Of a stretch of 64,000 bases of DNA, positions 51,550-63,294 are shown one piece after another. This DNA comes from Pseudomonas sp. p1(2021b). GTDB taxonomy: Bacteria; Pseudomonadota; Gammaproteobacteria; Pseudomonadales; Pseudomonadaceae. The notes below the pieces were generated by a model that worked only from the letters and a program-made list of their open reading frames with translations, ran no database searches and was not told the DNA's origin. The stretch is from assembly GCF_020151015.1 (NCBI RefSeq), contig NZ_CP083746.1, positions 4,494,501-4,558,500 on the forward strand. The letters run 5' to 3'. Each line of letters starts with the position of its first letter. Position 1 is the stretch's first letter. Position numbers and translations under genes: made by a program.

Positions 51550-52266
51550 TCAATGCCCGCCCAGGTAGGCGTTGCGCACTTCCTCGTTGGCCAGCAGCTC
51601 CTGCCCTGTCCCGCTCATGCGGATCTGCCCGTTGACCATCACATAGGCCCGGTCGGAAAGCTTCAACGCATGGTTGGCGTTCTGCTCCACCAGGAAGATG
51701 GTCATCCCGCTCTGGGCCAGTTCGCGCAAGGTCGAGAAGATCTGCTTGACCACGATCGGCGCCAGCCCCAGCGACGGCTCATCGAGCAGCAACAGCTTGG
51801 GCCGGCTCATCAACGCCCGGGCGATGGCGAGCATTTGCTGCTCGCCGCCGGACATGGTCATGGCCCGCTGGTTACGGCGTTCCTTCAACCGTGGAAACAG
51901 CTCGTACATGCGTTGCATGTCCGCATCGGCATGCTTGTCGCCGATGGGGATGGTTCCCATCATCAGGTTTTCCTCGACGGTCATGTCGGGGAATACCCGG
52001 CGCCCTTCCGGCGACTGGGCGATGCCGTTGGAGGCGATGTAGTGGGACGACTTGCGGGTGATATCGGTACCGCGGTACACGATATGCCCCGACGCCGCCC
52101 GTGGCTGGCCGAAGATCGACATCAGCAGGGTCGACTTGCCGGCGCCGTTGGCTCCGATCAGGCTCACCGTCTCGCCTTCGTTGATGTGCATGCTGACTTT
52201 CTTCAGCGCCTGGATCGGCCCGTAGAACACGTCCAGGTCCTTGAGCTCGAGAATGGGTGCACTCAT
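51550..52266 (-). CDS. livF: Branched-chain amino acid ABC transporter, ATP-binding protein LivF/BraG
   Basis: 238 aa. Walker A GANGAGKST, signature MSGGEQQMLAIARAL, Walker B LLLLDEPSLGLAP. One of two ATPases of the high-affinity Leu/Ile/Val importer. ATG at 52266 overlaps the livG stop by four bases. Last gene of the leftward operon braC-livH-livM-livG-livF. Confidence 0.96.
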   Translation of the reverse strand: MSAPILELKDLDVFYGPIQALKKVSMHINEGETVSLIGANGAGKSTLLMSIFGQPRAASGHIVYRGTDITRKSSHYIASNGIAQSPEGRRVFPDMTVEENLMMGTIPIGDKHADADMQRMYELFPRLKERRNQRAMTMSGGEQQMLAIARALMSRPKLLLLDEPSLGLAPIVVKQIFSTLRELAQSGMTIFLVEQNANHALKLSDRAYVMVNGQIRMSGTGQELLANEEVRNAYLGGH

Positions 52267-53134
52267 ACCAGTTCCTCTTCGTCGGCACCCAGGTAGGCGG
52301 CGATCACCGTCGGGTTGTTGCGGATGTCCTGCGGGGCGCCTTCGGCGATCACGTTGCCATGGTCGAGCACCACGATATGGTCGGAAATGCTCATGACCAT
52401 GCCCATGTCGTGTTCGATCAGCACCACGGTGATGTCGTGCTCGTCGCGCAACACCCGGATCATGCGGCTCAACGCCTCGGTTTCCTGGGGGTTGAGGCCG
52501 GCGGCCGGTTCGTCCAGGCAGATGATCTTCGGCCGGGTGCACATGGCACGGGCGATTTCCAGGCGCCGCTGCTGGCCGTAGGACAACTCGCCCGCCAGGC
52601 GGTTGGCGCAGTCGACCAGGTCGACCACCTCCAGCCAGTAGAACGCATGGTCCAGGGCGTCGCTCTCGGCCTTGCGGTAGGCCTTGGTATTGAGCACGCC
52701 CGCCAGCAGGTTGCGGTTGACCCACATGTGCTGGGCCACCAGCAGGTTTTCCACCACCGACATTTCCTTGAACAACCGGATGTTCTGGAACGTGCGGGCC
52801 AGGCCGGCGCGGTTGACCAGGTGGGTACCGCCGAACATCTTGTAGTACATACGGTTGGCAAAACGCGCCGGCGACACGAAGTCGCCTGGCTGGAAGCGCT
52901 CGCCCAGCAGCTGGATGACGTTGGTCTTGCCGCCGCGCACGTTCAGCTCGATGCGCCCGCCACTGGCCTTGTAGAAGCCGGTGAGGCAGTTGAACACGGT
53001 GGTCTTGCCGGCCCCGTTGGGGCCGATCAGGGCGAAGATCTGGTTGCGCCGGACCTTCAGGCTGACATCGCTGAGCGCCTTGATGCCGCCGAACTGCATC
53101 ATCAGGTTGTCGACCGAGAGAATGATATCGTCGC

Positions 53135-53138
<4 letters not shown>
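52263..53138 (-). CDS. livG: Branched-chain amino acid ABC transporter, ATP-binding protein LivG/BraF
   Basis: 291 aa. Walker A GPNGAGKTT, signature LSYGQQRRLEIARAM, Walker B ICLDEPAAGLNPQE, switch His in IEHDMGMVM. A longer helical insertion (~70-150) is usual for LivG. Overlaps livM by four bases and livF by four. Confidence 0.96.
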
Positions 53139-54439
<1,301 letters not shown>

Positions 54440-54441
54440 GT

Positions 54442-55356
54442 TCACACCTTAGCCACGAGCGGGCGACCCAGCAGGCCTTGGGGACGGAAGATCAGGATCA
54501 TCACCAGCAGCGAGAAACTGAACACGTCCTTGTAGTCGGAGTTGATCAGGCCGGAGAACAACGACTCGGAGATCCCCAGGATGATGCCGCCGAGCATGGC
54601 GCCGGGGAGCGAGCCGATCCCACCGAGCACCGCGGCGGTGAACGCCTTGATGCCGATGATGAAGCCGGCATAGAAGTCGAAAGTGCCGTAGTTCATGGTG
54701 ATCAACACGCCAGCCAGGGCGGCCATCACCGCGCCGATGACGAACACGTAGGAGATCACCCGGTCGGTGTTGATCCCCAGGATCGAGGCCATCTTGCGGT
54801 CTTGCTGGGTGGCACGGCACATGCGGCCGAGCTTGGTGTACTTGATGACGTAGGTCAGCAGGGCCATGCCGATGAAGGCTGCCACCAGGATGAAGATCTT
54901 GGTGTAAGTCAATTGCACGAAACCGGTGCCCACTTCGACGCGTACAGCACCTTCGAGCAGGGTTGGCACGCCTTGCTGGCGGGCGCCCTGGCTGATCTGC
55001 GCGTAGTTCTGCAAGATCAGCGAAATGCCGATGGCGCTGATCAAAGGTGCCAGGCGGGTGGAGTTACGCAGGGGCTTGTAGGCGATGCGCTCGATGGTGA
55101 AGCCGTAGACGCCGGTCACGACGATGGTGAACAACAAGGTTCCCAACATCAGCAGGGGAAACGACTCGATACCGAAATAGGCCAGCAATGCCAGACTGAT
55201 CGCCGCGAGGTACGCGGAGATCATATACACCTCGCCGTGCGCGAAGTTGATCATGCCGATGATGCCATAGACCATTGTGTAGCCGATGGCGATCAGACCA
55301 TAGACAGACCCGAGGGTCAGCCCATTGATCAGTTGCTGCAGGAAAATACCATCCAT
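54442..55356 (-). CDS. livH: Branched-chain amino acid ABC transporter, permease LivH/BraD
   Basis: 304 aa with about eight helices; NGLTLGSVYGLIAIGYTMVYG start and GMINFAHGEVYMISAY motif. Its ribosome site AGGTGA lies partly inside a perfect 8-bp hairpin (55361-55382), so translation may be controlled separately from braC. 160 bases separate it from braC. Confidence 0.96.
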   Translation of the reverse strand: MDGIFLQQLINGLTLGSVYGLIAIGYTMVYGIIGMINFAHGEVYMISAYLAAISLALLAYFGIESFPLLMLGTLLFTIVVTGVYGFTIERIAYKPLRNSTRLAPLISAIGISLILQNYAQISQGARQQGVPTLLEGAVRVEVGTGFVQLTYTKIFILVAAFIGMALLTYVIKYTKLGRMCRATQQDRKMASILGINTDRVISYVFVIGAVMAALAGVLITMNYGTFDFYAGFIIGIKAFTAAVLGGIGSLPGAMLGGIILGISESLFSGLINSDYKDVFSFSLLVMILIFRPQGLLGRPLVAKV

Positions 55357-55360
55357 AACG

Positions 55361-55382
55361 CAATCTCACCTGATTGAGATTG
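55361..55382 (-). promoter_or_regulatory. Leader hairpin over the livH ribosome binding site
   Basis: On the minus strand CAATCTCA pairs perfectly with TGAGATTG across the loop ATCAGG. The Shine-Dalgarno AGGTGA spans the loop and the first stem bases, with CGTT then ATG following. Confidence 0.55.
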
Positions 55383-55476
55383 CACGAGCGCCGACCACGG
55401 CGGACCACGGATGAAGCGGCCCTCGCAGCGCAGAACTGTGCAGATCTACGGATAAAGACAGGTACCGCGGGGCAGC

Positions 55477-55502
55477 GGCCCGGGGCAGTGCACGCCCGGG
55501 CC
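55477..55502 (-). terminator. GC hairpin between braC and livH (attenuator-like)
   Basis: GGCCCGGG (55477-55484) pairs with CCCGGGCC (55495-55502) across a 10-nt loop, 15 bases after the braC stop. No U run, so probably a partial stop or a stabiliser of braC mRNA that keeps the binding protein more abundant than the permease. Confidence 0.5.
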
Positions 55503-55516
55503 AGCAGCCATTGTTG

Positions 55517-56653
55517 TTATTTTTGTTTTTCCAGCTGGTGGTACTTGCCGTTGGCATCCCACTGGTAGACCACGTAGTCGGAAACGGTCAGGTCGCCCTT
55601 GCTGTCCCACTTCTTCTCGCCCATGACGGTCTTGACCGGGTTGGCCTTGAGCCATTCGGCGGCGTCTTCCCCCTTGTTCGACTTGGCGCCGTTGAATGCG
55701 GCGGCCAGCGCCTGCAGGGAGGCGTAGGCGTACAGGGTGTAGCCTTCAGGCTCGGTGCCGGCCTTGCGGAACTCCTCCACCACGGCCTTGCTGTCGGGCA
55801 ACAGGCGCGGGTCGGCGCCGAAGGTCATGTACACGCCATTGACGTACTGGGCGCCGCCGGCGGTAGCCACCAGTTCGTCGGTGACGATGCCGTCGTCGGA
55901 CATGAACTTGACGTCCTTCAGGCCTTGCTCGCGCAGTTGGCGTACCAGCGGGCCGGCTTCGGGGTGCAGGCCGCCGAAGTAGACGACGTCGGCACCGGCG
56001 GCGCGAATCTTGGTGACCACGGCACTGAAGTCCTTCTCGCCACGGGTCAGGCCTTCGTACAGCACCGGCTTCACGCCGCGCTTTTCCAGCTGTGCCTTGG
56101 TGGCGTCGGCCAGGCCTTGGCCATAGGTGTCCTTATCGTGCAGGACCACCACTTTCTTGCCCTTGAGCACGTCGACGATGTAGTCGCCGGCGACGATGCC
56201 TTGCTGGTCGTCACGGCCACACATGCGGAACATGGCGGTCAGGCCGCGCTCGGTGACCTGCGGGTTGGTGGAGCCTGGGGTGATGGCGATCACGCCCGCT
56301 TCGTCGTAGACCTCGGAAGCGGGAATGGTGTTGGAGGAGCAGAAGTGGCCCACCACGCCGATCACCTTGTCCTGGTCGACCAGGCGGTTGGCCACGGCCA
56401 CGGCCTGCTTCGGCTCGCATGCGTCGTCACCCTTGACCAGGACGATCTTCTCGCCGTTCACCCCACCAGCGGCATTGATCTTGTCGGCCGCCGCCTGTGC
56501 ACCTTTCATGTACTGTTCGCCAAACGCTGCGTTGGCACCGGTCATCGGGCCCGCGACGCCGATCTTGACGTCGGCTTGAACAAACGAAGAGACACCCAGT
56601 GCCGAAGCGACGGCGAGCGCCAGGAAACCTTTCTTGTAGAACGTCTGCGACAT
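55517..56653 (-). CDS. braC: Branched-chain amino acid-binding periplasmic protein
   Basis: 378 aa with a cleavable signal peptide (FLALAVASALGVSSFVQA) and type I periplasmic-binding fold (VKIGVAGPMTGANAAFGEQY, VVGHFCSSNTIPASEVYDEAG, GSTNPQVTERG). Two Cys in the mature N-lobe (DDACEP and HFCSSN) probably form the conserved disulfide. ATG 56653 with AAGGAG upstream. Feeds Leu/Ile/Val/Ala to LivHMGF. A sigma-54 type promoter lies 60 bases upstream. Confidence 0.96.
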   Translation of the reverse strand: MSQTFYKKGFLALAVASALGVSSFVQADVKIGVAGPMTGANAAFGEQYMKGAQAAADKINAAGGVNGEKIVLVKGDDACEPKQAVAVANRLVDQDKVIGVVGHFCSSNTIPASEVYDEAGVIAITPGSTNPQVTERGLTAMFRMCGRDDQQGIVAGDYIVDVLKGKKVVVLHDKDTYGQGLADATKAQLEKRGVKPVLYEGLTRGEKDFSAVVTKIRAAGADVVYFGGLHPEAGPLVRQLREQGLKDVKFMSDDGIVTDELVATAGGAQYVNGVYMTFGADPRLLPDSKAVVEEFRKAGTEPEGYTLYAYASLQALAAAFNGAKSNKGEDAAEWLKANPVKTVMGEKKWDSKGDLTVSDYVVYQWDANGKYHQLEKQK

Positions 56654-56712
56654 GAGGTGGTGCTCCTTAGAGTTTTTTTGGTTGGCACTACAACTTTCAG
56701 CATCAAGCTCAG

Positions 56713-56728
56713 AGCAAGCGGCGTGCCA
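56713..56728 (-). promoter_or_regulatory. Sigma-54 (-24/-12) promoter of braC
   Basis: Minus strand TGGCACGCCGCTTGCT matches the RpoN consensus TGGCAC-N5-TTGCW at every key base, with GG-N10-GC spacing. Predicted start near 56703, giving a leader of about 50 nt before the braC ATG. Confidence 0.8.
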
Positions 56729-57001
56729 GAGGTTTTGTCTTTGCGCAAAACGCACCCATGCGGCAGGCCAGAGGCGACCGGCGGCCTTTTCTTTATTGAG
56801 CGTGCAACCGTCTGCCACAGGCGTGGCGCCACCCTCTCCCCTAGACAAGGCGCAACCACATAGTGCCATCATCGCAACCACGGCAAGTGTTTACGTGCAA
56901 CCGACCTGTAACCGCGAACGTCACCGAACTGCACACTGATAGTGCGCGACTGCTACAGCCGGCACCGTTTCAAGGCTAGCCAAGAGGTCGACTTGCGCCA
57001 G

Positions 57002-57099
57002 CCTGTGGGAGCGGGCTCGCCCCGCGATCAAGGGCGAAGCCCTTGCCGTCACCGTGACGGCAGGAAGGGCCAAGCGCGGGACAAGCCCGCTCCCACAAG
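57002..57099. repeat. REPIN (GAGCGGGCTTG type) upstream of pncB
   Basis: CCTGTGGGAGCGGGCTCGCC then CCGCGATCAA faces GCGCGGGACAAGCCCGCTCC then CACAAG. Inner segment again contains AGGGCGAAGCCCTTGCC, as in the REPIN at 4255-4353. Confidence 0.9.
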
Positions 57100-57194
57100 C
57101 CCACCGACACCACAACCAGCAAAAGGCTGGCACAATGGCCCGCATTCCGCGCGTTCGCCCTCGTTACGCGAACGCCGCCACCTGGAGCCTTTCA

Positions 57195-58400
57195 ATGAGC
57201 GAGAGCGCATTTGCCGAGCGCATCGTGCACAACCTGCTCGACACCGACTTCTACAAGCTGACGATGATGCAGGCCGTCCTGCACAACTACCCGGATGCCG
57301 ACGTGGAATGGGAATTCCGCTGCCGCAACGGCGAGGACCTGCGCCCCTACCTGGGCGAGATCCGCAACCAGATCGAACGGCTCAGCGACCTGACCCTCGA
57401 TGATGGCCAGCTGGAGTTCCTCGAACGCATCAGCTTCCTCAAGCCGGACTTCCTGCGCTTCCTGCGCCTGTTCCGCTTCAACCTGCGCTACGTGCACATC
57501 GGCATCGAGCATGACCAGCTGTACCTGCGCCTGCGCGGCCCGTGGCTGCACGTGATCCTCTTCGAAGTGCCCCTGCTGGCGATCATCAGCGAGGTACGCA
57601 ACCGCCACCTGCACCCACGCATGCGCCTGGCCGAGGCGCGCGACCAGCTTTACCGCAAGTTCGATTGGCTGCGCGCCCATGCCAGCGATGAAGAACTGGC
57701 CGCCCTGCAGGTCGCCGATTTCGGCACCCGCCGGCGTTTCTCCAGCCGCGTCCAGGAAGAAGTGGTGAGGGTACTGCGCGATGACTTCCCGGCGCGCTTC
57801 GTGGGCACCAGCAACGTCGACCTGGCCTGGAAATTGGACGTGAAACCCCTGGGCACCATGGCCCACGAATGGATCATGGCCCACCAGCAGCTCGGCCCAC
57901 GGCTGATCGACAGCCAGATCGCCGCGCTGGATTGCTGGGTACGCGAATACCGTGGGCTGCTGGGCATCGCCCTGACCGACTGCATCACCATGGATGCCTT
58001 CCTCACCGATTTCGACCTGTACTTCGCCAAGCTCTTCGACGGCCTGCGCCACGATTCGGGCGAACCGGTGGCCTGGGCGGAAAAGGCCATTGCCCACTAT
58101 CAGAAACTGGGCATCGACCCGATGACCAAGACCCTGGTGTTCTCCGACGGGCTGAACCTGACCCGCTCGCTGGAAATCTTCCGCGCCCTGCGCGGTCGCA
58201 TCAATGTGAGTTTCGGCATCGGCACCAACCTGACGTGCGACATCCCCGGGGTGGCGCCCATGAGCATCGTGCTTAAAATGACCGACTGCAACGGCTCGCC
58301 GGTGGCCAAGATCTCCGACGAAGCCGCCAAGACCCAGTGTCGAGACGCGAACTTCGTCGCCTACCTGCGTCACGTATTCAAAGTCCCCAGCAAGGAGTAA
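57195..58400 (+). CDS. pncB: Nicotinate phosphoribosyltransferase
   Basis: 401 aa, full length. Makes nicotinate mononucleotide from nicotinate and PRPP in NAD salvage. Motifs: [59 protein letters not shown] and RHDSGEP. ATG 57195 ([10 protein letters not shown]) is the family start. nadE follows after three bases, forming an NAD-synthesis operon. Confidence 0.97.
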   Translation: MSESAFAERIVHNLLDTDFYKLTMMQAVLHNYPDADVEWEFRCRNGEDLRPYLGEIRNQIERLSDLTLDDGQLEFLERISFLKPDFLRFLRLFRFNLRYVHIGIEHDQLYLRLRGPWLHVILFEVPLLAIISEVRNRHLHPRMRLAEARDQLYRKFDWLRAHASDEELAALQVADFGTRRRFSSRVQEEVVRVLRDDFPARFVGTSNVDLAWKLDVKPLGTMAHEWIMAHQQLGPRLIDSQIAALDCWVREYRGLLGIALTDCITMDAFLTDFDLYFAKLFDGLRHDSGEPVAWAEKAIAHYQKLGIDPMTKTLVFSDGLNLTRSLEIFRALRGRINVSFGIGTNLTCDIPGVAPMSIVLKMTDCNGSPVAKISDEAAKTQCRDANFVAYLRHVFKVPSKE

Positions 58401-58403
58401 CCC

Positions 58404-59231
58404 ATGCAAGCCGTCCAGCGAGAGATTGCACAGCAACTCAAGGTGCAGCCGCCGTTCGCCGATGCCGCTGCGCTCAAGGCCGAAGTCACCCGGCGCGTGG
58501 CCTTCATCAAGCAGTGCCTGGCCAATGCCCGGCTCAAGACGCTGGTCCTGGGCATCAGCGGCGGAGTCGACTCGCTGACCGCTGCCCTGCTTGCCCAGCG
58601 CGCCATCAACGAGCTGCGCGCCGAGACCGGCGACGATGGCTACCGCTTCATCGCCGTGCGCCTGCCGTACCAGGTGCAGCACGACGAGCATGATGCTCAG
58701 GCCTGCCTGGAGGTCATCAAGGCCGATGAAGTCCATACCGTCGATATCGCCCCGGCGGTGCGCGCCCTGGCGAACGAAACCAAGGCGCTGGAAGGCGGCT
58801 CGCCGACCTTGGTGGATTTCGTGGTGGGCAACGTCAAGGCACGTATGCGGATGGTGGCCCAGTACGCCATCGCCGGCGCCCGCGCAGGGCTGGTGATCGG
58901 TACCGATCATGCGGCTGAAGCGGTCATGGGCTTTTTCACCAAGTTCGGCGACGGCGCCTGCGACCTGGCACCGCTGAGCGGCCTGGTGAAAAACCAGGTA
59001 CGCGATATCGCCCGCAGTTTCGGCGCGCCCGAGGCGCTGGTGGAAAAGGTGCCGACCGCGGACCTGGAGGACCTTGCGCCGGGCAAGCCGGACGAAGCCT
59101 CCCACGGCGTGACCTACCAGGAAATCGACGCCTTCCTGCATGGGCAGCCGGTGCGCCAGGAAGCGTTCGACATCATCGTCGCCACCTACCGCAAGACCCA
59201 GCACAAGCGCGAGCTGCCGTTCGCGCCTTGA
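58404..59231 (+). CDS. nadE: NH3-dependent NAD+ synthetase
   Basis: 275 aa, the short ammonia-dependent form without the glutaminase domain. PP-loop GISGGVDS (residues ~51-58), [15 protein letters not shown] and [20 protein letters not shown] are NadE marks. Converts nicotinate adenine dinucleotide to NAD+. Directly after pncB. Confidence 0.97.
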   Translation: MQAVQREIAQQLKVQPPFADAAALKAEVTRRVAFIKQCLANARLKTLVLGISGGVDSLTAALLAQRAINELRAETGDDGYRFIAVRLPYQVQHDEHDAQACLEVIKADEVHTVDIAPAVRALANETKALEGGSPTLVDFVVGNVKARMRMVAQYAIAGARAGLVIGTDHAAEAVMGFFTKFGDGACDLAPLSGLVKNQVRDIARSFGAPEALVEKVPTADLEDLAPGKPDEASHGVTYQEIDAFLHGQPVRQEAFDIIVATYRKTQHKRELPFAP

Positions 59232-59236
59232 AAAGC

Positions 59237-59302
59237 ATCGCGGGACAAGCCCGCTCCCACAAGGTCATTAGTGATCCCTGTAGGAGCGGGCTTGTCCCGC
59301 GA
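59237..59302. repeat. REPIN (GAGCGGGCTTG type) between nadE and azurin
   Basis: ATCGCGGGACAAGCCCGCTC then CCACAAGG faces CTGTAGGAGCGGGCTTGTCC then CGCGAT. Sits between convergent genes, likely the shared end of both transcripts. Confidence 0.92.
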
Positions 59303-59330
59303 TTGGAGGGCAAGGCCCTCCCCTAACCTC

Positions 59331-59780
59331 TTACTTGACGATGACCTTGCCCTTCATCATCGAGATGTGGCCCGGGAAGGTGCAGAAGAAGCTGTAGTCA
59401 CCGCCGGCTTCCAGCTTCGACGTGTCGAACTTCACCTCGGTTTCCTTCTCCGGCGCGCCGATCATCTTGGTGTGGGCGATGATGTTGGCGTTGTCAGCCT
59501 TCAGGTAATCCTTGTCCAGGCCCTGGGACATGCCTTCGGTAGCGATGGCCTGCATGTCGGCAGTCTTGCTGATCACCAGGTTATGGCCCATGACGTTCTT
59601 CGGCAGGCTGCCGCTGTGGGTCAGCTTGACGGTGAATTCCTTGCAGCTCTTGTCTACGGTGAATTCCTTGGTGGTGTAGGACATCTGGTCGGTGGACTCG
59701 ACAGTCACCGAGCACTCGGCTGCGAAGACAGAGGCGCTGGCGAGGGTCAGCAGGGATACCGCTACAGCTTTCGCAAACAT
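59331..59780 (-). CDS. azu: Azurin
   Basis: 149 aa with signal peptide (cleaved after ASVFA) and a blue-copper domain. Copper ligands H66, C133, H138 and M142 (precursor numbering; G-H-N-L-V, and [10 protein letters not shown]) plus the disulfide pair C23/C46. Periplasmic electron carrier, linked in P. aeruginosa to denitrification and oxidative stress. An ANR/FNR-like site lies 63 bases upstream. Convergent with nadE. Confidence 0.97.
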   Translation of the reverse strand: MFAKAVAVSLLTLASASVFAAECSVTVESTDQMSYTTKEFTVDKSCKEFTVKLTHSGSLPKNVMGHNLVISKTADMQAIATEGMSQGLDKDYLKADNANIIAHTKMIGAPEKETEVKFDTSKLEAGGDYSFFCTFPGHISMMKGKVIVK

Positions 59781-59842
59781 CGTGAATCTCCTTGGCAGGG
59801 TTTTATCAATTGCGAGACTGCCTGAAACCTGTTTCCTCCTCG

Positions 59843-59856
59843 CTGATATGGGTCAA
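59843..59856 (-). promoter_or_regulatory. ANR/FNR-like binding site upstream of azurin
   Basis: Minus strand TTGACCCATATCAG matches TTGAT-N4-ATCAA at eight of ten bases and resembles the site reported for azurin of P. aeruginosa. Centre about 70 bases before the ATG, fitting activation of a start near 59808. Confidence 0.6.
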
Positions 59857-59895
59857 GGAGGATCGAGGGGCCAGCCAGTAGATTTGTTCAATGGA

Positions 59896-59905
59896 TTGTA
59901 TACAA
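59896..59905. promoter_or_regulatory. GntR-type palindrome TTGTATACAA
   Basis: Perfect 10-bp palindrome lying between a possible -35 (TTGTTC, 59884-59889) and -10 (CAATCT, 59907-59912) for the rightward transcript. TTGTATACAA-like operators are known for several GntR-family repressors. The promoter hexamers are weak. Confidence 0.4.
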
Positions 59906-59974
59906 CCAATCTAAGTGCACATCATGCCCTCTTGAAGGACGATGGGACAACCTCTCATTACAGGAGCCATGACA

Positions 59975-60064
59975 ATGTTTCTCTCGACCTTCATGAACAG
60001 CCTGCTCGCCGCCTATGCCCACGGGGCCACCGGCGCGCTGTGCGAGTTCTCCCGCCCGGAGTGA
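59975..60064 (+). CDS. Possible small protein, 29 codons
   Basis: ATG at 59975 (eight bases after AGGAG) to TGA 60062-60064, reading MFLSTFMNSLLAAYAHGATG and ALCEFSRPE; an ATG at 59969 is also in frame but too close to AGGAG. The N-terminal part is amphipathic or hydrophobic with one Cys later. Too short for automatic calling. Lies 64 bases before the LOG gene and could be its leader peptide or a small membrane-linked protein. Not recognised. Confidence 0.45.
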   Translation: MFLSTFMNSLLAAYAHGATGALCEFSRPE

Positions 60065-60128
60065 ATCCGGCCTTGGAAGCGGCGGGCATGCGCCTTACCC
60101 TGTCAGCGCATGTGATTGGAGATAAGCA

Positions 60129-60716
60129 ATGCCTGTACGTTCCGTTTGTGTCTTTTGTGGCGCCAGCACCGGCGCCAACCCAGCCTATCGGGAAGCGGCC
60201 GTGGCGCTCGGCCAGGCCATCGCCAAGCGCGGCCTGACGCTGGTGTACGGCGGCAGCGCGGTCGGCCTGATGGGCGCGGTCGCCGATGCGGCCATGGCCG
60301 CGGGTGGTGACGTCATCGGCGTCATGCCGCAGAGCCTGATCGACGCGGAAATCGGCCACAAGGGCCTGCCACGCCTGGAAGTGGTCGATGGCATGCATGC
60401 CCGCAAGGCGCGCATGGCCGAGCTGAGCGATGCCTTCATCGCCCTGCCCGGCGGCCTGGGGACGCTCGAGGAGCTGTTCGAAGTCTGGACCTGGGGCCAG
60501 TTGGGCTACCACGCCAAGCCGCTGGGCTTGCTGGATGTGAATGGGTTCTACGAGAAGCTTGGCGGGTTCCTCGACCACATCGTCGAGGAAGGTTTCGTGC
60601 GGCCCCAGCACCGGGCGATGCTGTTGCTGGGCAAGCAGCCCGATGAGCTTTTGGATGCGATGGGTGAATTCGTGGCGCCGGTGCTGCCCAAGTGGGTCGA
60701 TAAGACGCCTGATTGA
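60129..60716 (+). CDS. LOG family protein (TIGR00730)
   Basis: 195 aa Rossmann-like enzyme. Motifs [11 protein letters not shown], the substrate motif PGGLGTLEE (with GGGT-like loop) and [14 protein letters not shown] proteins hydrolyse nucleoside 5'-monophosphates to base and ribose 5-phosphate and can release cytokinins; the bacterial role is usually nucleotide salvage or clearing. GGAG upstream of ATG. Confidence 0.92.
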   Translation: MPVRSVCVFCGASTGANPAYREAAVALGQAIAKRGLTLVYGGSAVGLMGAVADAAMAAGGDVIGVMPQSLIDAEIGHKGLPRLEVVDGMHARKARMAELSDAFIALPGGLGTLEELFEVWTWGQLGYHAKPLGLLDVNGFYEKLGGFLDHIVEEGFVRPQHRAMLLLGKQPDELLDAMGEFVAPVLPKWVDKTPD

Positions 60717-60732
60717 AGCTGGGAGCTTCGGG

Positions 60733-60830
60733 ACCGCTTTGCGGTCCTTTCGCGGCACAAGGCCGCTCCTACAGGGGTATGCGCTCTCCTGTAGGAGCGG
60801 CCTTGTGCCGCGATGGGCTGCAAAGCAGCC
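60733..60830. repeat. REPIN (GAGCGGCCTTG type) after the LOG gene
   Basis: CCTTTCGCGGCACAAGGCCG then CTCCTACAG faces CTGTAGGAGCGGCCTTGTGC then CGCGATGGG, with about 15 bases between. Also flanked by the complementary pieces CTTTGCGG and CTGCAAAGC. Confidence 0.92.
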
Positions 60831-60845
60831 CTAAAAAGGGATCAG

Positions 60846-63146
<2,301 letters not shown>

Positions 63147-63258
63147 GTCAATGACCGGTATGGGTGTGCAGGGAAATCGCGGGCGCGGAATATAGCACAA
63201 ATTTTGATCAAATCCGACGACAAAGGTCGGATTCATCGAAAGCCAGGCATGGCGCGAC

Positions 63259-63285
63259 TTCAGGAGCGGCCTTGTGCCGCTCCCC
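63259..63285. repeat. Single short REP
   Basis: TTCAGGAGCGGCCTTGTGCC then GCTCCCC: one REP core lacking its partner, between dnaB and the YgiQ gene. Confidence 0.7.
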
Positions 63286-63294
63286 TACCAGGAT

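Larger units (their letters stand above)
56654..57194. other. Intergenic region between braC and pncB
   Basis: 541 bases. Next to braC: the leader and a sigma-54 promoter (56713-56728). The middle (about 56740-56990) shows no supported gene; it may hold activator sites for the RpoN promoter. Next to pncB: a REPIN (57002-57099). A frame for pncB extends upstream to 57054 but is not supported. Confidence 0.5.
59781..60128. other. Divergent intergenic region azurin / LOG gene
   Basis: 348 bases. From azurin outward: leader, FNR-like site (59843-59856), a 10-bp palindrome (59896-59905), then a possible 29-codon ORF (59975-60064) and the LOG ribosome site GGAG before 60129. No RNA gene recognised. 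Confidence 0.6.

Noticed and set aside
51206..51568. 120-codon ORF in the gene-free region
   Set aside because: No ribosome site, odd composition, runs through REP sequence into the livF end.
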